Origin: JANQOH01 sp965201115
GTDB taxonomy: Bacteria; Pseudomonadota; Alphaproteobacteria; UBA7887
NCBI GenBank assembly: GCA_965201115.1
Contig: OZ241745.1
Span: 1 to 64,000 of the forward strand
Direction of reading: 5' to 3'
Length of the DNA stretch: 64,000 nt
In this document: piece after piece, positions 40,321 to 49,321 of the stretch
Layout: the number at the start of each line of letters is the position of its first letter
Position numbering within the stretch: position 1 is the stretch's first letter
Notes under the pieces: generated by a model
The model's input: the letters and a program-made list of their open reading frames with translations, nothing else
The model's database searches: none
Told to the model about the DNA's origin: nothing
Made by a program: the position numbers and the translations under genes

Positions 40321-41085
40321 ATGCCCCGCCTGACCGCGATTGTTGTGGCGCGCAACGAAGAGGCGCAGCTCGGCGCGTGCCTGGCGCGGCTCGCGCCCGC
40401 CGACGAACTCGTCGTGGTTCTCGACCGCACGACCGACGGCTCGCGCGCCATCGCCGAAGCCGCGGGGGCGCGCGTAATCGAAGGCGCGTGGCCGATCGAA
40501 GGCGACCGCCACAACGCCGCCATCGACGCGGCGACCGGCGACTGGATACTCGAAATCGACGCCGACGAACGGGTTCCGGACGCGCTGTTCGCCGAAATCC
40601 GCGACGCGATCGCCGGCGCGGCGCCGGGATATTTCCTGATCCCGTTCGACACATATGTCGGGCGCCGCCTGGTGCGCCACGGCTGGGGCGCCTATTGGGG
40701 CAAACCGCACGGCGCCTGCCTGTTCAGCCGCGGCGCGAAACGCTGGGGCCGCCAGCGCGTCCATCCGGAGATCGAACTCGCGGGCGCGCGGCGGCGGCTG
40801 CGCACGCCCATCGCGCATTATTCCTACGCCGGCATCGACGACATGCTGCGGCGGCTGGCGCGTTACAGCCGCGCGCATGCCGCCGACATGCGCGACGCCG
40901 GCGGGGTGCCGCGGCTGCGCTCCACCCTGCGCCGCAGCGCCGGGCGTTTCATCAAGTGCTACTGGCGCTTCAAGGGCTGGCGCGAGGGCCGCATGGGGTT
41001 CCTCGTGGCGCTGCTGGCGGCTCTGTATCCGCTGCTGGCGCATCTGATGGCCGAGCTCGAGCCCGGCGCGCTCGACGAGGAATAA
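40321..41085 (+). CDS. Glycosyltransferase family 2 (WaaE/KdtX-like)
   Basis: A 254-aa GT-A enzyme, start ATG 40321. LTAIVVARNEEAQLGACLARL is the nucleotide-binding start, DELVVVLDRTTDGS follows, and the metal-binding DxD is EIDADERV. The later FIKCYWRFKGWREGRMGFLVALLAALYPLLAHL, with one hydrophobic stretch, is typical of the lipopolysaccharide-core beta-glucosyltransferase group (WaaE). It acts at the cytoplasmic face of the inner membrane. It probably forms an operon with the GT4 gene upstream. Confidence 0.88.
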   Translation: MPRLTAIVVARNEEAQLGACLARLAPADELVVVLDRTTDGSRAIAEAAGARVIEGAWPIEGDRHNAAIDAATGDWILEIDADERVPDALFAEIRDAIAGAAPGYFLIPFDTYVGRRLVRHGWGAYWGKPHGACLFSRGAKRWGRQRVHPEIELAGARRRLRTPIAHYSYAGIDDMLRRLARYSRAHAADMRDAGGVPRLRSTLRRSAGRFIKCYWRFKGWREGRMGFLVALLAALYPLLAHLMAELEPGALDEE

Positions 41086-41177
41086 CGCCGGGCCGCCCTC
41101 GCGGGCCGCCGCGGCAATCTGCTATGCATCGATCGACAGGCGCGCGCGGCGCGGCGAAAACCCGAGGGGAGGGCGCG

Positions 41178-42752
41178 ATGGATACGGGCGGGAGACCGGA
41201 GCCGAAGGGCTGGGAGCCCGAGATCGCGGAACTGCGCCGGCGCGAGGCCCTGGCGCGCGAGATGGGCGGGCCGGAAAAGGTCAAACGCCAGCACGATAAC
41301 GGGCGCCTCACGGTGCGCGAACGCCTCGACGCGCTGCTCGACCCCGGCAGCCTGCACGAGATCGGCGCCATCGCCGGCAAGGCGGAATACGGGCCCGGCG
41401 GAGCGCTCGCGAGCTTCCGCGCCTCCAATGTGGTGTTCGGCCGCGCGCGCATCGACGGCCGGCGCGTGGTCGCGGTCGGCGACGATTTCACCGTGCGCGG
41501 CGGCGCGGCGGACGCCGGCATCAAGGCCAAGCAGATCGCCGCCGAGCAGATGGCGAACGAACTGCGCTTGCCTCTGATCCGCCTGGTGGAGGGCACCGGC
41601 GGCGGCGGCTCGGTGCGCACTCTCGAGGTCGACGGCCATACCTATGTTCCCGCCAATCCCGCGTGGAACTTCGTTGTCGATAACATGGGTACGGTACCCG
41701 TTGTCGCGCTGGCGCTCGGCCCGGTGGCGGGGCTGGGCGCGGCGCGCGTCGCCGCCAGCCACTACTCGCTCATCGTCAAGGAGCGCGCGCAAATGTTCGT
41801 CGCCGGCCCGCCCGTGGTCTCGCGCCTCGGCAAGACGGTGACGAAAGAAGAACTCGGCGGCAGCGGCGTCCACGCCGCAAACGGCGCCATCGACGACGAA
41901 GTGGAAAGCGAGGAGGACGCATTCGCGAGAACGCGGCGCTTTCTCTCCTACCTGCCCTCGTCGGCGTTCGAACTGCCGCCGCGCGGCGCGCGGGACGACC
42001 CGCCCGACCGCCGCGAGGAGTTCCTCATCCAAGCCGTGCCCCGCAACCGGCGCAAGGTGTACAAGATCCGCCCCATCCTCGAGGCGGTGTTCGACCGCGG
42101 CAGCCTGTTCGAGATCGGCCGCAAGTTCGGCCGTTCGATAGTTACGGCGCTGGCGCGCCTCGACGGCTGGCCCGTCGCCGTCGCGGCGTCGGACCCGTAT
42201 GTCTATGCCGGAGGCTGGACGGCCGACGCGGCGCAGAAACTCACGCGGTTCATCGACATGGCGGAGACCTTCCACCTGCCCGTCGTGCATTTGGTGGACT
42301 GCCCCGGTTTCCTCATCGGCGTGCAGTCGGAAAAGGCGGGTACCATCCGCTACGGCGTGCGCGCGCTCTCGGCGCTCTACCAGGCCACCGTGCCGTGGTG
42401 CTCGGTGATCATGCGCAAGGCGTTCGGCGTCGCCGGCGCGGGCCACGACAACCATACGCGCTACCACTACCGCTTCGCGTGGCCCTCGGGCGATTGGGGC
42501 TCGCTGCCGGTCGAGGGCGGCATCGAGGCCGCCTACAAGTCCGACCTGGAGAAATCCGACGACCCCGAGGCCCTGATGGCCGACATTTTCGCGCGCCTGG
42601 AGGCTGTGCGTTCGCCGTTCCGCACCGCCGAGCAATACGGCGTCGAGGAAATCGTCGATCCGCGCGACACCCGCCGCCTGCTGTGCGAGTTCGCCAACAT
42701 CGCCGCCCCCCTCCGCACGCCGGGAAAACCGCGCTTCGGCCCGCGGCCGTAA
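41178..42752 (+). CDS. Acyl-CoA carboxylase carboxyltransferase subunit
   Basis: A 524-aa protein of the PccB/MccB/AccD-like carboxyltransferase family. Start ATG 41178 follows GAGGGGAGGG. The crotonase-fold halves show KQHDNGRLTVRERLDALLDPGS, RLVEGTGGGGSVRTLE, GVQSEKAGTIRYG and the acyl-CoA pocket motif FGVAGAGHDNHTRYHYRFAWPSGDWGSLPVEGGIEAAY. It moves carboxyl from biotin to a short- or branched-chain acyl-CoA. No biotin carboxylase/carrier gene is nearby, so the acyl substrate (propionyl-, methylcrotonyl- or geranyl-type) stays open. Confidence 0.9.
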   Translation: MDTGGRPEPKGWEPEIAELRRREALAREMGGPEKVKRQHDNGRLTVRERLDALLDPGSLHEIGAIAGKAEYGPGGALASFRASNVVFGRARIDGRRVVAVGDDFTVRGGAADAGIKAKQIAAEQMANELRLPLIRLVEGTGGGGSVRTLEVDGHTYVPANPAWNFVVDNMGTVPVVALALGPVAGLGAARVAASHYSLIVKERAQMFVAGPPVVSRLGKTVTKEELGGSGVHAANGAIDDEVESEEDAFARTRRFLSYLPSSAFELPPRGARDDPPDRREEFLIQAVPRNRRKVYKIRPILEAVFDRGSLFEIGRKFGRSIVTALARLDGWPVAVAASDPYVYAGGWTADAAQKLTRFIDMAETFHLPVVHLVDCPGFLIGVQSEKAGTIRYGVRALSALYQATVPWCSVIMRKAFGVAGAGHDNHTRYHYRFAWPSGDWGSLPVEGGIEAAYKSDLEKSDDPEALMADIFARLEAVRSPFRTAEQYGVEEIVDPRDTRRLLCEFANIAAPLRTPGKPRFGPRP

Positions 42753-42754
42753 GC

Positions 42755-42770
42755 GGCGGTTGCAACCGCC
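42755..42770 (+). terminator. Possible bidirectional hairpin between convergent genes
   Basis: A perfect 16-bp palindrome (GGCGGTTGCAACCGCC) starts 2 bp after the carboxylase stop and lies between convergent genes. No T-run follows, so it is only a candidate terminator. Confidence 0.35.
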
Positions 42771-42842
42771 GACCGATTTGTCGGGGCGAACGCAGGGCGG
42801 CCTTGCGCGCGCTCGAATGCGCAAACGGGCCGGGGAGGCGTC

Positions 42843-43862
42843 TCACGGGCGTCCGCCCGCGAGGCCGAAAGCTTCGGCCAGCAAGGCGTAGCTGCGGCGG
42901 CGCGCGGTTTCGTCGTGCGCCCAGGCGACGATGGCGACTTCGGCGACGCCGCAGTCCTCGGCCAGGGCGCGGACCCGCGCGGCCACCGCATCGGCGGTTC
43001 CGATCAGGGCGCGCTCGCGGAACTGCGCTATCCGGCGCTCTTGCGCCGGCGTTACGGCATGCGCCGCCGCTTCTTCGGGCGATTCGAGCGGGCCGTAGAG
43101 GTTGAGGTCGCGCGTCAGCAGCCAGCGGGCGCGCGGACGGAAATGGTATTCCGCCTCATCCTCGGTATCCGCCGCCAGCGCCCAGACGCAAATGCCATCG
43201 TGCGGCGCCGGCCAGCGCGCGCTCGGCCGGTAATGGGCGCGGTAGAGTTCGAGCGCCTCCGCCGCGCCGCGCCCGTTGGTGAAGAACCATGCGAAGCAAT
43301 AGGGCAGGCCGAAATACGCCGCCACCTGCGCGCCGTAGTTCGAACTGCCGAGTATCCACACTTCGGGGACGGTCTCGCCTTCCGGATAGGCGCGCACGAC
43401 ATGGAACGGATGGTCGTCCGGCAGCGTCTCGCCGGAAACCCAGGCGAGCAGGTCGCGCACATCGGCGGGGAAGCGCTCCGGCCGTTCGTTCGCCAGCGGA
43501 TGGAGCGCGAACGCCGTGCGCCCGTCGGACCCCGGCGCGCGCCCGAGGCCGAGATCGATGCGCCCCGGCGCCAAGGCGTCGAGCACGCGGAACTGTTCGG
43601 CCACCTTCAGCGGCGCGTAGTGCGGCAGCATGACCCCCGCGCTGCCGACGCGGATGCGTTCGGTCGCCGCCGCGGCCGCCGCTATCAGGATTTCCGGCGC
43701 CGTGCCGACGATGGTGGGGTGGCTGTGGTGCTCCGAAACCCAAAAGCGCGCATAGCCGAGCGCGTCGCAATGCCGCGCGAGAGCCACGGCGTTGCGAATC
43801 GACGCCGCCTGCGGACGGCCCGAAACGGCGATCGATTGTTCGAGAACGGACAAGCGGAGCAT
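42843..43862 (-). CDS. LLM-class (luciferase-like) flavin-dependent oxidoreductase
   Basis: A 339-aa TIM-barrel monooxygenase-like protein. The N-terminus LRLSVLEQSIAVSG is that of the single-subunit YhbW-like group. FWVSEHHSHPTIVGTAPEILIAAAAAATERIRVGSAGVMLPHYAPLKVAEQFRVLDALAPGRIDLGLGRAPG carries the FMN-binding elements in order. It would use reduced FMN and oxygen; the substrate is unknown. It diverges from the SDR remnant/P450 transcript. Confidence 0.93.
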   Translation of the reverse strand: MLRLSVLEQSIAVSGRPQAASIRNAVALARHCDALGYARFWVSEHHSHPTIVGTAPEILIAAAAAATERIRVGSAGVMLPHYAPLKVAEQFRVLDALAPGRIDLGLGRAPGSDGRTAFALHPLANERPERFPADVRDLLAWVSGETLPDDHPFHVVRAYPEGETVPEVWILGSSNYGAQVAAYFGLPYCFAWFFTNGRGAAEALELYRAHYRPSARWPAPHDGICVWALAADTEDEAEYHFRPRARWLLTRDLNLYGPLESPEEAAAHAVTPAQERRIAQFRERALIGTADAVAARVRALAEDCGVAEVAIVAWAHDETARRRSYALLAEAFGLAGGRP

Positions 43863-43970
43863 GGCTTCGGCCCCGGGGGCGGCGGCGGCGCCATGCTATC
43901 CGCGGCCGCGCCGGACGCAAGGGCTCGCGCTATGCTGGACGAAACCGTATCCGGGCGCGGAGGGAAGCCC

Positions 43971-44439
43971 ATGGAAAACGCATGGGGGATGGCCGGCAAG
44001 ACGGCCATCGTGACCGGCGCGGGCGCCGAAGGCGATGGCGTCGGCAACGGCCGCGCCGCCGCGATCCTGCTGGCGCGCGCGGGCGCGCGCGTGCTGGCGG
44101 TCGACCGCGACGCGGCGCGCGCCGAACGCACCGCCGGGATAATCGCGGAAGAGGGCGGAACGGCGCTCGCCCACGCCGCCGACGTCACCGGCGAAGACGC
44201 CTGCCGCGGCATGGCCGCGCGGGCGATGTCCGAATGGGGCCGGCTCGACTGCCTCGACAACAATGTCGGCGTCGGCAGCAGCGGCAGCGTCGTTGAGGAG
44301 GACCTGGACGAATGGCGCCGGGTCATGCGCGTCAACGTCGAATCGATGGTTCTCGCGGCGCGGGCCGCCATCCCCGCGATGCGCCGGAACGGCGGCGGGG
44401 CCATTGTCAACGTGGCGTCGATCGCCGCGCTGCGCCCGC
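43971..44439 (+). pseudogene. Short-chain dehydrogenase remnant (N-terminal ~156 residues)
   Basis: From ATG 43971 (with GGAGGG upstream) the sequence is a good SDR: KTAIVTGAGAEGDGVGNGRAAAILLARAGARV, DVTGEDA, LDNNVG (the NNAG position), VNVESMVLAARAAIPAM and GGGAIVNVASIAAL, which holds the first catalytic Ser. After residue ~156 the similarity ends, before the catalytic YxxxK. The frame stays open through a basic stretch (RRRRPARRPVARRAA) straight into the P450 coding sequence, with no stop until 45917. The piece therefore cannot be an active dehydrogenase. Either a deletion removed its 3' half, or a rare SDR-P450 in-frame fusion is expressed. Confidence 0.7.
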
Positions 44440-44558
44440 GCCGCCGACGCCCAGCCCGGCGACCCGTAGCAAGGCGCGCCGCCGCTCCGGAGCCGTATCT
44501 GGACAAGGGCCGGCGGAAAGCCCACATTGCCGGCGCGTTTTCCGAGGGAGACAGGGCG

Positions 44559-45917
44559 TTGACGGCAGCGAGCGCCGCAAACCGGCCGGCCCCCGGCCTC
44601 CGGCAAATTTACCGGGCGCTGATCGACGATCCGGTTTCCGTCTATCGGCACATCGGCAGCGGCGCGTTCCGGCCCGCGCGGCGGCTGTTCAGCCGGGTCG
44701 CGACGACGGCGGATCCGGAGATCGTCCACCACGTGCTGGTCGCCCACGCGCACAAGTACCGCAAGACGCCGATCGGCAGGGCGCTGCTCGAACCCATACT
44801 GGGGCGGGGGCTGCTGACCAGCGAGGGGGAGTTCTGGCGGCGCCAGCGGCGCATCTCCGCGCCGGCGTTCCACCACAGGCGCATCAGGGGCTTCGCCGAC
44901 ACGATGGCCGCGCTGGCCGAAGACATGCAGGCCGGGTGGGAAGCGGCGGCGGATTCGGGCGCCTCCATCGACCTGCAGGCGGAAATGTCGCGCGCGACGA
45001 TGAAAATCATTACGCGGGCGATGTTTTCCGACCGCCTGGACAACGCCGAGGCGCGCGTCGTGAGCGACGCCATGCGCGCTCTGAACCGGCATCGCCTCCG
45101 CTTCCGCGATTTCGTCGGCGTGCCGGAGTGGCTTCCGCGCCTGCCCGACCGGCATGTGCGCGCCGCCGTGCGCGCCATCGATCGCACGGTAAACCGCATA
45201 ATCGCCGAGCGCCGCGCCGACCCGCGCGACCGCGGCGACCTGCTGAGCATGTTCATGAACGCCGAGGACGCCGACACCGGCGAGCGCATGACCGACCGCC
45301 AGCTGCGCGACGAAACCATCACCATGTTCCTCGCCGGCCACGAAACGACGGCGACCGCGCTGGTCTGGACGTTTCATGCGCTCGAGCGCAATCCGCGGGC
45401 CGAGGCGCGGCTGCACGAGGAGCTCGACGCCGTTTTGGCCGGGCGCGCGCCCGGTTTCGACGACCTGGAGCGCTTGCCCTGGACGCGCATGGTCGTCGAG
45501 GAAACCATGCGGCTCTACCCCACCGTGGCGATGATCTCGCGCCAGGCGGCGGAAGACGACGAGATACACGGCGTGCCCGTGCCTCGGGGAACCATCGTGA
45601 ACCTCAACATATGGCTCGCGCACCGCAACCCCAATGTATGGCCCGATCCGGAACGCTTCGATCCCGGGCGGTTCTCTCCGGAACGGCGGCGCGACCGGCC
45701 GAAACACGCCTATTTCCCGTTCGGCGGCGGCCCGCGCATCTGTATCGGCAACAATTTCGCGCTCATGGAGGCGCGTCTTATCCTGGCCTCGGTCGCGCGG
45801 CGCTGGCGGCTGCGCGCCGCGCCGGGGCACGAGGTCCACCCCATCGGCAACATCGTGCTGCGGCCCCGCGGCGGCATGCCGGCGCTGGCGGAGCGCCGCC
45901 GCCCGGCAACCCATTGA
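44559..45917 (+). CDS. Cytochrome P450
   Basis: A 452-aa monooxygenase. The start is taken as TTG 44559, preceded by GAGGGAG with 8-bp spacing, and P450 similarity begins soon after (IYRALIDDPVSVYRHIG). The I-helix oxygen-activation motif is AGHETT (259-264), ExxR is E315-x-x-R318, and the heme loop FGGGPRICIGNNFALME has the cysteine ligand at 395. The sequence style (YRKTPIGRALLEPILGRGLLTSEGEFWRRQRRISAPAFHHRRI) resembles CYP4/CYP102-like fatty-acid-type bacterial P450s. No ferredoxin or reductase is adjacent. The frame is open upstream into an SDR remnant, so a longer fusion protein is possible. Confidence 0.88.
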   Translation: MTAASAANRPAPGLRQIYRALIDDPVSVYRHIGSGAFRPARRLFSRVATTADPEIVHHVLVAHAHKYRKTPIGRALLEPILGRGLLTSEGEFWRRQRRISAPAFHHRRIRGFADTMAALAEDMQAGWEAAADSGASIDLQAEMSRATMKIITRAMFSDRLDNAEARVVSDAMRALNRHRLRFRDFVGVPEWLPRLPDRHVRAAVRAIDRTVNRIIAERRADPRDRGDLLSMFMNAEDADTGERMTDRQLRDETITMFLAGHETTATALVWTFHALERNPRAEARLHEELDAVLAGRAPGFDDLERLPWTRMVVEETMRLYPTVAMISRQAAEDDEIHGVPVPRGTIVNLNIWLAHRNPNVWPDPERFDPGRFSPERRRDRPKHAYFPFGGGPRICIGNNFALMEARLILASVARRWRLRAAPGHEVHPIGNIVLRPRGGMPALAERRRPATH

Positions 45918-46002
45918 GGGCGGAGGGGAGCCCAAACGCCTGCCGGTTCGGCGCGCCGGTTGCGCGGGCCGCGTCCTCTCCGGCGGGCTTCGGCGCGGGA
46001 GA

Positions 46003-46779
46003 TCAGGTCAGGCCGCGTTGTTGGGCGATGCGGTCGTAGGCGGCGTTGATTTCGGCCATTTTCTTGTCGGCGACCTCGACGAACTCGCGGGGCAGGCCCT
46101 GGGAGACCATCCGGTCGGGGTGGTATTCGCGGGCGAGCTTGCGGTAGGCGGCCTTGATTTCGGCGTCGCTTGCCTCGGCGGTCAGGTCCAGGACTTCGTA
46201 GGGGTCGCTTTCCTCGCGGGCGACGGAGCGGGTGAAGGTGGCCTCGATGCGTCCGAACTCGCCCGCGCCGAAGCCGAATATCGCGCCCACGCGCCGCAGG
46301 AACTCGCGTTCGTTGGGGTGGTACTCGCCGTCGGCGTGGGCGATCATGAGGAGCGCGGCGAGCAGTTCTTCCCGCAGCTGCCGGTGGCCGGCGAGGATGC
46401 CGGCGATCTGCCGCGCATAGGGTTCGAACCCCGCCGTCTCGCGCCGGGCCTGGTTGAAGATGGCCCCCACCATGCGCTCATCGGCGCCGGGGATGCGGAA
46501 CACCTGCTTGATGGCGGCCACTTCGTCGCGGCTGACATGGCCGTCGGCCTTGGCGAGTTTGGCGGAGAGGGCGATGACCGCGACGGCGAACGCCATGCGG
46601 CGTTTTTCGTCGCCGCCATGCGCGGCCGGGCCGCCGGGCGAATCGCCGTCGGCCGCGTACATGGAGGCGGCGCGCTTGTCGATGGCCAGGTGGCCCGCGA
46701 CCGCGCCGAGCAGCGCGCCGATCGGCCCGCCGAAACCGAAGCCGATGGCGCCGCCGAGTATCTTGCCCCAGAGGCTCAT
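46003..46779 (-). CDS. DjlA-like co-chaperone (TerB plus J domain)
   Basis: A 258-aa protein. The N-terminal glycine-rich hydrophobic segment (~5-32, GKILGGAIGFGFGGPIGALLGAVAGHLA) is a possible membrane anchor. A TerB-like helical domain follows (~60-175, FAVAVIALSAKLAKADGHVSRDE ... LLMIAHADGEYHPNEREFLRRVG), then a C-terminal J domain (~190-258) with HPD in EYHPDRM. This is the DjlA layout, a membrane-linked DnaK partner. It converges with the P450 gene. Confidence 0.9.
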   Translation of the reverse strand: MSLWGKILGGAIGFGFGGPIGALLGAVAGHLAIDKRAASMYAADGDSPGGPAAHGGDEKRRMAFAVAVIALSAKLAKADGHVSRDEVAAIKQVFRIPGADERMVGAIFNQARRETAGFEPYARQIAGILAGHRQLREELLAALLMIAHADGEYHPNEREFLRRVGAIFGFGAGEFGRIEATFTRSVAREESDPYEVLDLTAEASDAEIKAAYRKLAREYHPDRMVSQGLPREFVEVADKKMAEINAAYDRIAQQRGLT

Positions 46780-46882
46780 GACGGACGGGCGGCGGGCTTC
46801 ATCGGGATACTCCGCGCCGCGATGCCGGCCCGGTGGCCGAGGCGCCCGGGGGACCGCTCGTGTTTCATGTCCAGGCGCGCGC

Positions 46883-47434
46883 TTACGGGAGCGCCTGTTC
46901 GACGGCGGCGGCGATTTCGGCGGCGAGGGGCTCGACGCGCGACCCCCATACGCCGGCCAGCGCGCCCTCGCCGTCGATCAGGTATTTGTGGAAGTTCCAC
47001 TTCGGGACCCCCGCGTCGCCGAGTTCCTCCGCGATCCAGCGGTAGAAGGGGTGCGCGCCGGCGCCGATGACGCGTTGCTTCGCGGTCATCGGAAAGTCCA
47101 CCGCGTAGTTGGCTTCGCAGAATTCGCGGATCGCGGCTTCGTCGCGCGGCTCCTGGCCGCCGAAATCGTTGGACGGCACGCCGACCACGGCAAGCCCGCG
47201 CTCGCGGTAGCGCTCCCACAGCGCCTGCAGGCCGGCATATTGCGGCGTGAAGCCGCAAAACGACGCGGTGTTGACGACGAGCACGGGCTTGCCCGCATAG
47301 TCGGCGAGAGCCAGCCGGCCGCCGTCGATGCCGGGAAACGCGAATTCGTGCGCGGTTTCGGCTTGCGCGGTCACCGCCGCCCCCAGCCAGCACGCGGCGG
47401 CGATGGGCGCGAGCGTTCCTGCCCGTTTTCGCAT
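46883..47434 (-). CDS. Glutathione peroxidase-family protein (secreted)
   Basis: A 183-aa protein with a signal peptide (~1-25, LAPIAAACWLGAAVTAQA). The peroxidatic cysteine is in VNTASFCGFTPQYAGLQALW (Cys in place of selenocysteine). GVPSNDFGGQEP supplies the Gln, and KWNFHKYLIDGEG the Trp-Asn of the catalytic tetrad. Many bacterial members use thioredoxin rather than glutathione. A periplasmic location fits with the DsbD-like reductase elsewhere in the window, but that link is inference. Confidence 0.9.
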   Translation of the reverse strand: MRKRAGTLAPIAAACWLGAAVTAQAETAHEFAFPGIDGGRLALADYAGKPVLVVNTASFCGFTPQYAGLQALWERYRERGLAVVGVPSNDFGGQEPRDEAAIREFCEANYAVDFPMTAKQRVIGAGAHPFYRWIAEELGDAGVPKWNFHKYLIDGEGALAGVWGSRVEPLAAEIAAAVEQALP

Positions 47435-47471
47435 GGCGTCATTCCTTTCCGTAACTCCCCGGTTTCCGCGA

Positions 47472-47945
47472 TCAGCCGCGTTCGCGCATGAGCCGCGCTC
47501 GATCGCGGCGCCAGCTGCGCTCCTTGACGCGTTCGCGCTTGTCGTGGCGCTGGCGTCCGCGCGCGAGGCCGAGCTCGGCTTTCGCGCGTCCGTCGCCGTT
47601 GAAATAGATGCGCAGCGGGACCACGGTGTAGCCGCGGCGCTGGATGGCGCCGGTCAGGCGGGCGATCTCCCTGCGGTGGAGCAGGAGTTTGCGGGGCCGC
47701 AGCGGCTCGTGGTTGAGGCGGTTGGCGGCCCCGTAGGCGCCGATATGGGCGTTGATGAGAAACATCTCGCCGCCGCGCTCCTCGGCATAGGCGTCGCCCA
47801 AGCTGGCGCGCCCGTCGCGCAGGGACTTGACCTCGGTACCCACCAGAACCAGCCCCGCCTCCAGGCTCTCCTCGATGAAGTAATCGTACCGCGCCTTGCG
47901 GTTGGCGACGACGGCTCGGGACTTGCTCAGTTCGCGGCGCGCCAT
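47472..47945 (-). CDS. smpB: SsrA-binding protein
   Basis: A 157-aa protein starting at ATG 47945. VVANRKARYDYFIEESLEAGLVLVGTEVKSLRDGRASLGDAYA is the SmpB OB-fold signature, and the basic C-terminal tail (GRQRHDKRERVKERSWRRDRARLM) enters the ribosomal mRNA channel. It delivers tmRNA to stalled ribosomes. The start overlaps dapA by 19 bp; dapA-smpB order is common in alphaproteobacteria. Confidence 0.95.
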   Translation of the reverse strand: MARRELSKSRAVVANRKARYDYFIEESLEAGLVLVGTEVKSLRDGRASLGDAYAEERGGEMFLINAHIGAYGAANRLNHEPLRPRKLLLHRREIARLTGAIQRRGYTVVPLRIYFNGDGRAKAELGLARGRQRHDKRERVKERSWRRDRARLMRERG

Positions 47946-48832
47946 GGCGTGACGTTGGCGTCGAGCAGGCCGGCGGAAACGAGGGCCGCGCGGACGGTCT
48001 CGCGGGCCGGCGCGCCGACCTCGACCATCGGCAGCCGCAGCTCGCCCGAACACAGGCCGAGCATTTCCGCCGCGCATTTGACCGGCGCGGGGCTGGTCTC
48101 GACGAACAGCGCGTCGTGCAGCGGCATGAGCCGGCGGTGGACGTCGAGCGCGCGCGCGGCGTCTCCCCCGCGCCAGGCGTTCTGCATTTCGGCGCAGAGG
48201 GCGGGCGCGACGTTCGCGGTCACGGAAATGCAGCCGCCGCCGCCCTGCGCGAGATACGACAGCGCCGTGCCGTCTTCCCCGGAGAGAAAAACCCAGTCTC
48301 CGTCGATCGCGGCGCGCTCGAGCATGGGCCGGGTCAGATCGGCGGTCGCGTCCTTGACGCCGACGATGTTGGGTATCCGCGCCAGCCGCGCCATCGTCTC
48401 GACCGACATGTTCACGACCGAGCGGCCGGGAATGTTGTAGATGACGATCGGGATATCGGCCGCCGCGGCGACGGCCTCGAAATGCCGGTAGAGGCCCTCC
48501 TGCGTGGGCTTGTTGTAGTAGGGCGTGACGACGAGCGCGGCGTCGGCGCCCGCGCGGTGGGCGTGGCGGGTCAGATCGCGGGCTTCGCCGGTGCTGTTGG
48601 AGCCCGTTCCGGCGATGACGGGCACGCGCTTGTCCACGGTCTCGACGCAGATTTCGGTCACGCGGCGGTGCTCGGCGTGGCTCAGCGCCGGCGATTCGCC
48701 GGTAGTGCCGCAAGGCACGACGCCGTGCGAGCCCTGTTCGATCTGCCGTTCGACATGCGCGCGAAACTGGCGCTCCGCGAGCTTGCCGTTTTCGAACGGC
48801 GTGATGAGCGCCGTTATGGATCCGTGGAACAT
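47927..48832 (-). CDS. dapA: 4-hydroxy-tetrahydrodipicolinate synthase
   Basis: A 301-aa TIM-barrel aldolase. The catalytic Schiff-base lysine is K160 in IVGVKDATADL, the pyruvate-binding CGTTGESPAL is at 41-50, and the proton-relay Tyr132 is in VIYNIPGR. The start MFHGSITALITPF is canonical. It condenses pyruvate and aspartate semialdehyde on the way to lysine and the diaminopimelate of peptidoglycan. Confidence 0.95.
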   Translation of the reverse strand: MFHGSITALITPFENGKLAERQFRAHVERQIEQGSHGVVPCGTTGESPALSHAEHRRVTEICVETVDKRVPVIAGTGSNSTGEARDLTRHAHRAGADAALVVTPYYNKPTQEGLYRHFEAVAAAADIPIVIYNIPGRSVVNMSVETMARLARIPNIVGVKDATADLTRPMLERAAIDGDWVFLSGEDGTALSYLAQGGGGCISVTANVAPALCAEMQNAWRGGDAARALDVHRRLMPLHDALFVETSPAPVKCAAEMLGLCSGELRLPMVEVGAPARETVRAALVSAGLLDANVTPWRAAN

Positions 48833-48924
48833 TGCCGCCTCCCCTGCCTGCGCGCGCCGCCGCGCGACGGGCGCGGGGCGAAGCCGGAGCATACGCGGCG
48901 GCGGCGGCGGCGGCAAGCGGGCGT

Positions 48925-49212
48925 TCAGTCGGCGGCTCGGGGCTCCGGTTCGCCGTCGCCGGGCGCGGCGGGCGGCTCGGCGGCGGGGAACGGGCGGCCG
49001 AGGACGCCGGAGATTACGCCTTCGATGCGCGCAATGCCGGCGGCGTTTGCAGCCTCCGCCCGGCGGAGCTCCGTCACGGCGGTTTCGATGCGCTCGATAT
49101 CGCCGCGCACGTCGTCGCGCAGCCATACGAACAGCGCGATGAACAGGGCGGCGAGCGAAACGAAGCCGCCGAGCACGATCCGATCGTGCGTAATCGGATT
49201 GCTGGCCGTCAT
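48925..49212 (-). CDS. Small single-helix membrane protein with coiled coil
   Basis: A 95-aa protein. A short N-terminus leads to one membrane helix (~13-32, VLGGFVSLAALFIALFVWL), then a helical, coiled-coil-like stretch (DDVRGDIERIETAVTELRRAEAANAAGIARIEGVI), then a Pro/Glu-rich tail. No family is recognised. It sits between dapA and the acyl-CoA ligase on the same strand. Confidence 0.65.
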   Translation of the reverse strand: MTASNPITHDRIVLGGFVSLAALFIALFVWLRDDVRGDIERIETAVTELRRAEAANAAGIARIEGVISGVLGRPFPAAEPPAAPGDGEPEPRAAD

Positions 49213-49267
49213 TGTTCTGCCTTCCTGTGTCGCTTCCCGCGGAATTCGGTCGCTGCGTGGATCGCCG

Positions 49268-49321
49268 ACGTGCGGGCGGGGACGCCCGCGGTCCCGGGCA
49301 GTTCGCGCCTTCGGCGCGGGC
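49268..49321 (+). repeat. Family A REP-like element 3' of the acyl-CoA ligase
   Basis: GACGTGCGGGCGGGGACGCC then CGCGGTCCCGGGCAGTTCGC and GCGCCTTCGGCGCGG. It ends right at the stop of the ligase gene (49322), so the TTCG hairpin lies at the 3' end of that transcript. Confidence 0.75.

Noticed and set aside
44440..44558. A shifted-frame stretch (SPATRSKA) that might keep the SDR YxxxK motif
   Set aside because: The catalytic Tyr is absent and the following residues do not resemble an SDR in any frame, so a simple frameshift does not restore the gene.
46425..46445. GGTTCGAACCCC, resembling a tRNA T-loop
   Set aside because: It lies in the coding part of the DjlA-like gene, and no cloverleaf arms fit around it.
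46654..46779. Start of the DjlA-like protein as a separate secreted glycine-rich peptide
   Set aside because: The hydrophobic glycine-rich segment continues in frame into TerB and J domains, as in DjlA.
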